Of a DNA stretch of 64,000 nucleotides, positions 58,837 through 64,000 are shown piece by piece. The stretch's first letter is position 1, and the number at the start of each line of letters is the position of its first letter. The translations under genes and the position numbers were made by a program. The notes under the pieces were generated by a model. It did not search any database and was not told where the DNA came from. It saw only the letters and a list, made by a program, of their open reading frames with translations. Source of the stretch: Uloborus plumipes (Eukaryota; Arthropoda; Arachnida; Araneae; Uloboridae); the NCBI GenBank assembly GCA_038373865.1, contig JAXGGA010005831.1, positions 1-64,000 on the forward strand, in the 5' to 3' direction.

Positions 58837-61800
58837 AGTAGAACACAATAAAGATTTACCTCCTTGAAAGAATTCTGCTGCTTATTGTTTTTCAATATAC
58901 TAAACCTAAGTAAAATTAATAAAGCATTCAAAAATTAGTATGTGCTTCTTTCTTATATCCATTTTAAAAATTAATAAATACGACAAGCTTTTATTAGAAA
59001 TAATTATGTTTCTCTCTTGAGCTATTTTTATTTTATGTATTAACAATACTTATGTTCAAATGGATTTGTATGCGTTTCTCATTCTTTCATATTCAAAAGA
59101 TGTGTTATTTAATGATTTGTTACTCTAATGCATTGAGAGAAAAGCAGCGTTTTGTTAGTAATGTAATTTATGTTCAAATACCATAAAGACAGCTTTGCAT
59201 GTTTACTCATGCTGATTAATATAATATGATTATATGTCCGTGTAGCTATTTTCAAGTTTCTAAAACGCAAATATTAGCGGGACCGGAAAGTAACGTTTTT
59301 AGAACAAATCAATTGTTAAAAGCTTTTATTTTAACACAACGATTTAATTATGCTCGTTATCAAGGGCTTTTTGTCATCTAGTAGTAAATTTAAAACCCCA
59401 GATAGAATTTTTTAAATTATTTTTTGAGCAAAATATTTAAAAATGGTATTTTATATGCAAGCCAAATTTTGTGTTTCAAAAAGCCAAGTTTTTGTGTTTC
59501 GGTGATCGAAAGAAAGGGAAATCTGACGGCTTCACCCATAATTTTCACCAAACAATGTACAATTTGATTTCCTTTTATTGCGATCTATATATGGAAAAAA
59601 AAAAACCTTGAAAATTTAGCTTGTAACCAACATGCCATTTCAAGATATTTTACTCCAAAATTCAATTGTTTTTTAAAATCCATCCGGGATTTGAATTGAT
59701 TTATTACTATATTGATAACGAGGATAATTACATTGTTTGTTAAAAATAAAAACTTTTGGAAATTGATTTGCTTGAAAAAACTGCATCACTTTCCGGTCAC
59801 CTTCATAGTTATGGAAACGAGCAGTGAGGCCTTGAGAAGCAAAGGAATAAAAAAAAGACTTTTTTTTAATTTTGGCACTTGCAAATCTCAAAGCACGCTT
59901 TGGCTTATTTCGAAATGTTAAAGGCTTCTAGTACCTTCTCTTGCCCAAAGCAGACTAGAGTTTCTTCTACCATAGCTTATTTTCTCCATTTTTCTGCACT
60001 TGCAGTCCTTTTCTTCTAGTTGCTTCATATTATGGCAGACAAAATGCTTTTTCATACCATCTATTAATAGCAATGTTAAATGTTAAAAAAGCCTTTTTTA
60101 GTAATCATTTAATTTATCAGCATGTTTAAAAAAGAAATACGGAAATTATTTTCAATAATGCACTACATACGGTTAAGTAAGTGATATCATTTTGAACAAG
60201 AATTTATGCATCAAAACTGGTCCTCTTAATTATCTACCCCGCTCCTCCCCCAAAATGTAAATTACTCTTTTCCTTTTCTTTTTCGAAAATTCCTTCGTTT
60301 CGAATGCAAAAATAGTTTGGGTTCTCTACCGTTTAACGAGTTTTTCCTTTAAGAGGAATTAAACTTTCGACAAATGGTTTTTTTTTTAGAAAAAGCAATC
60401 TTGAGACTAAGTGCACAAAATTACTTGTTGAACCAGTTAGTTATTGTTTACGAATACTTTGAACTTGGTTTCAAAGAAATATTTTAGTTTTTTACTTCTT
60501 CCTCAGTCCAATCATTTAATATCAACCCTTTAACTTTAAAATAAGTACTTAGTTAGAAACTCACATCTCTTCAAAGTCTAATGTCTGAATCAACATTAAT
60601 GTTGCGTACCAATTTCAAAACGTTATCCTAAATTCACCACATATGTGTACATGTGTAGTAATGGATAGATAGAGAGAGCACTGCATAACAATCAGTAAGG
60701 AAAACAGGGTCCTTCATGTATCATTTTGAGAGGTGAAATTTTCAATATTTGGCGAAGAGAAGTACAAATATTTTCATATTTGGCGAGCTGTCTTAGAATT
60801 ATCATCAACAAAAACTCACCCTCTCCAAAATAGCAGCAATGGACCCTCATCATTAAACGGAGTGTAAGTTGGGCTTTTTGTTGATCAGATTCACTTTGTT
60901 GCTCTCTCTATTGTTTTGGATTTTAATATGAATCTTATTGCTCTTATAATAGGTTCTTTACTGAAGATCTGTTACGCACATTTGACAATACAACAATGCT
61001 TCCAATATTTGTTTAAGCATTTTTTCAGCGTGTTTTTATTTTTATGTATTTATTCATTTATGTATTTACTTGGACATGGGAACATAGGAAGGAGTCTGAT
61101 GCTTTAGTTGTAGCCTAAAAATAAGTGAAAAAAAATTAAACGACGTCCTAGGTTTTAAAAAAAAGAAAAGAGATCGGCTTTAATAATTCACAAAAATGTA
61201 ACAGACTGGAGTATTCCCGTGAGTCTCCCAGCTTAATCTATAAGTTTATGATTCAAACTTTACATCTCTCTAGCCCCTCAGAAGAATGTACATATGAATG
61301 ATCAATACAATGCTTCCTTCTGCTTGAAATAAAAATAACTGCTATGAAAGTATCGAACACAGAAAAGAAAATGGAATTGGGTGTCATTTCCAAAAAAAGC
61401 GTCGTGATGAGGGAAAACGGTGGTCAAATTTGGACTCACGGTTCCCCTTCTTTTCCACGCATCTGACAAACGTTTTCGTGCTTTCCTGAAAAGTAATGAA
61501 AATGGACTTTTGTTAGCCAGGTTCTGAAGTACATATTTTTCATAAGAATCAGCAAGAGTGATGTCAGAAGCATTTTAAATGTTTTTTCTTCTTCCACGCA
61601 ATGTAGTTTATGGTGTCTAATATTTTGAAAATCAATTGTACTTGCAAAATAACATTATATCAAGTTTTATTTACTCTTGCCTTATAGGTTTATGAAAATA
61701 CCGAGTTTTCATGAGACAGTGCTTCAAAACAAACTTGACTATGTTACACAAAGATTGAAAAATTCTTGAAAAATGTAGCAGTGAAACTAAATCGTTAAAT

Positions 61801-62067
61801 CTTTTAAGATTTAAATTCTACGAAATATTCCATCAGTTTAGCTGGATAATTTAATATATGTTTTCAGATAAATTCAAGCAGAAGTACACAAGTTTTTAAC
61901 TTTCCTATTATTTTCTCACCTTTTTCTGCAATACCGATTTGATTTTCTTCATATTCAATTATACCACAAAACTTTGTTAATGCTATCACAACAGGTATTT
62001 AAAGCTATATATTTTTTCTGGTTTGTTTCAAACAGTTACATCTTTTCTTTTCTTTCCTCCCATGCAG
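58837..62067. other. Last part of the first intron, little structure
   Basis: No gene seen. A degenerate half-copy of the hairpin MITE at 46447 may lie at about 61492-61532 (AAAATGGACTTTTGTTAGCC, then AGGTTCTGAAGTACA). The final 30 bp form the polypyrimidine tract of the exon 2 acceptor. Confidence 0.5.
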
Positions 62068-62354
62068 GCTGTGGAGATGGCAAGCATTTACAGAACAGAG
62101 ATCAAATATTTTCGCTGGGAGTTGATTATTGTTCGCTCCAAACTTCTCTCTCCCGCCAAAATTGCCAAGAGGTGATCATGGGCGATAATCTACGATTGCC
62201 ATTGCGTGAAAAAGCATTCGACGCTGTGCTTAGTATTGGAGTAATACATCACTTTGCGACAAGGGAAAGAAGAATAACAGCGCTTCGTGAGATCACTCGG
62301 ATTTTGAAGATTGGGGGTAAACTACTCATTGCAGTTCGCAGCCACGCAACTGAA
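62068..62354 (+). CDS. TRM9/TRMT9B-like SAM-dependent methyltransferase, coding exon 2 (gene continues past the window)
   Basis: The exon follows a strong polypyrimidine tract and CATGCAG acceptor (AG at 62066-62067). Joined in phase 1 to exon 1 it completes motif I as VADVGCGDGKHL (residues 69-80). It continues with D92 of GVDYCS (expected acidic SAM-ribose contact), GDNLRLPLREKAFDAV (residues 111-126), SIGVIHHFATRERR (128-141) and ILKIGGKLLIAV (151-162). Human TRMT9B and ALKBH8 have closely similar IGVIHHF or IAVIHHF motifs; the DNLxLP and DYC forms resemble TRMT9B more. The donor is GAA|GTAAGT at 62354/62355, phase 0. One oddity is that the strand after GGKLLI reads AVRSHATE where relatives have YVWAMEQ. 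Later exons, with the C-terminal half, are outside the window. Confidence 0.92.
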
Positions 62355-62407
62355 GTAAGTTCGGTTTCGTCCTCGTTAAATAACTTCTGCTCTAAAAATA
62401 GTAAATA

Positions 62408-63333
62408 CACTGCAAAAAGGCTATCGTTTTTACAGTGTAATACTAGCAGAAGAGGTTCTAGTTTAAAACAGCAAAATCATAGTAATGAACTAAAACTAGC
62501 TATTTTACAGTTTATCACTGTAAAATTAGCAATTTTACCATAAAATTAGCTGTATTTTACTGCAAAAACAACAGTATAAGACCGGTAGAAGAGGTTCCAG
62601 TTTAAAACTGGGAAGTCACTGTGATCACTCGGATTTTAAAGATTGGGGGGACAACAGTATAAGACCGGTAGAAGAAGTTCCAGTTCATAACTGTGAAAGT
62701 CACTGTAATCACTCGGATTTTGAAGATTGGGAAAACTGTGAAAGTCACTGTGATCACTCGGATTTTGAAGATTTGGGGGACAACAGTATAAGACCGGTAG
62801 AAGAGGTTCCAGTTTAAAACTGTGAAAGTCAGTGTAATCACTCGGATTTTGAAGATTGGGGGTAAACTACTCATTGCGGTTCGGAGCCACACAACTGAAG
62901 TAAGTTCGGTTTCGTCCTCGTTAAATAACTTCTGCTCTAAAAATAGTAAATACACTGCAAAAAAAAAAGGCTGTCGTTTTTACAGTGTAATACTGGCAGC
63001 AGAGGTTCCAGTTTGAAACAGCAAAATCATAGTAATAAACTAAAACTAGCTATTTTACAGTTTATTACTGTAAAATTAGAAATTTTACCATAAATTAGCT
63101 GTATTATACTGTAAAAACAACAGTATAAGACCGGTAGAAGAGGTTCCAGTTTAAAACTGTAAAAGTCACTGTGATAAACTGTGAAACTTGCAATATATTT
63201 TACAGTTTATTTATGCAAACTAGCATTTTTAATTTACTACTGTAAAATTAGCAATTTTATTGTTTATTACTGTGAGATTACTGTAAATTTTACTGTATTA
63301 TACTGTAAAAACAACATTTTTTTTTATACAGTG
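62408..63333. mobile_element. CACTGTAAAA-family MITE cluster after exon 2, with tandem duplication
   Basis: It begins CACTGCAAAAAGG 53 bp after the exon 2 donor and ends TTTTTATACAGTG. It shares with 8228-8565 (in reverse complement) the segments AGAGGTTCCAGTTTAAA, CTGTAAAA and TTTTACAGTTTATTACTGT. A second left end, CACTGCAAAAAAAAAGG, occurs at 62953 because the segment from inside exon 2 into the MITE is duplicated. Confidence 0.75.
62622..62957 (+). pseudogene. Partial copies of exon 2 3' end, one with a duplicated splice donor
   Basis: The exon 2 segment starting ATCACTCGGATTTTGAAGAT reappears four times, at about 62624, 62707, 62753 and 62837. The first three copies last only about 25 bp and alternate with an AACAGTATAAGACCGGTAGA MITE segment. 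The fourth extends through the end of the exon, the donor GAA|GTAAGT (62899/62900) and the 50 bp of intron that follow the real exon. It differs from the original at about three positions in roughly 120 bp. The copy encodes ILKIGGKLLIAVRSHTTE in frame but has no acceptor site I can identify. Confidence 0.9.
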
Positions 63334-63389
63334 TAGTGATATAACACACTATGGGTTCATTAATATTTGCTACACAAAATTTTCCAAGA

Positions 63390-63537
63390 TACCGTTATAG
63401 CGAATACTAATATTACGATATCGCGGTTTAACGAAAGGGATTCTTAGTTTGATTTAACATCCATTGCATTTCTTGAATTCCTGTTACAACGAACAAAGTT
63501 TGATGTCAATTGATGTCATTGTAACGGGACTCCACAG
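63390..63537 (-). mobile_element. Possible pogo/Tigger-type transposon end
   Basis: On the minus strand the segment starts TACTGTGGAGTCCCGTTACA and continues with TTGTTCGTTGTAACAGGAAT, then TCGTTAAACCGCGATATCG. CAGTRGAGTCCCGTTA-type ends with repeated gtTATAACg-like motifs are typical of pogo/Tigger elements. Only one end is recognisable. Confidence 0.5.
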
Positions 63538-63539
63538 TA

Positions 63540-64000
63540 CTTTTAAGATCCAGTTTTAATTTAGAAAATAAAGCTTCTACATTTTACTATTCAGTTTAAG
63601 TGATTCTTTATACATAATAGCATTTTAGTAAATGATTCAGAAATAAACCATGCGACAATTCAAAAATACCTTCTGTTTCGATGTAAAATTCGTACCCTAA
63701 AATTAAAACTATCTTCATATGTGAAGATGTATTTAAATATTTAAAAGAAAGTATAATAAAAGCAATGGGATTTATTTAACTATTTTTAAATATTAAAACT
63801 AGAATAAAATAACAATCGTTATCGAAAACAACGCTGATAGATTTGAGGACTTCTTATAAAAATAAAAGTCATTGTTGATCGCCTGTTGCGATCGATCTCC
63901 TATTTTATTCCACACAGCTTATAGCTTTTGTATTATTATGTGTTGTCGCATGACACGAAATTTGTAGCTTCAACAGTTTTTCTTACTTAAAGGAACTTAT
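63540..64000. other. Intronic AT-rich end of window
   Basis: This is the second intron of the methyltransferase gene by position. No further exon was recognised before the window ends. Confidence 0.55.

Overview
The window is AT-rich, repeat-dense animal nuclear DNA, most likely from an arachnid and probably a spider. The lineage call is inference. It rests on the DUF4817-type mariner-like transposase remnant, a Tc1-like transposase of a type common in arthropods, tRNA-derived SINEs, a PIF1-type Helitron relic and a very long intron. There is no bacterial operon structure. Almost all longer open reading frames are chance or low-complexity.

Only one host gene is supported: the first two coding exons of a TRM9/TRMT9B-like SAM-dependent methyltransferase on the + strand. 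Exon 1 is 26737-26953 and exon 2 is 62068-62354. They are separated by an intron of about 35.1 kb that splits the first glycine codon of the SAM-binding motif (VADV-G-CGDGK). Together they encode 168 residues; the rest of the gene lies beyond the right edge.

Layout. 1-5.1 kb: three DNA transposons nested in one another. A Tc1-like element (1734-3149, TA target) sits in a hAT-like element (870-4469, 8-bp target duplication TCTACGAG), which sits in a mariner-like element with ~160-bp inverted repeats (478-5027, TA target). 5.1-26.5 kb: gene-free, holding a fold-back repeat, a hAT-like element built of ATCGATG repeats, MITEs, tandem repeats, a perfect 95-bp-arm palindrome and two TTAA-flanked piggyBac-like elements. 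26.5-27.0 kb: a 108-bp MITE about 110 bp upstream of the methyltransferase start codon, then exon 1. 27-62 kb: the first intron, carrying further TTAA-flanked elements, a Helitron relic with a PIF1-type helicase fragment, tRNA-derived SINEs, a hAT-like MITE inside TA microsatellites, hairpin MITEs and a 110-bp TA array. 62-64 kb: exon 2 followed by a MITE-rich block in which the 3' end of exon 2 and its splice donor are tandemly duplicated (period about 545 bp).

The window shows one conserved RNA-modification-family gene built around a transposon-packed intron. The strongest observations are the nested insertion, where removing the hAT element restores the host transposase frame; the partial exon plus donor duplication after exon 2; and at least four TTAA-flanked element families within 64 kb. 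No new biochemical system was found.
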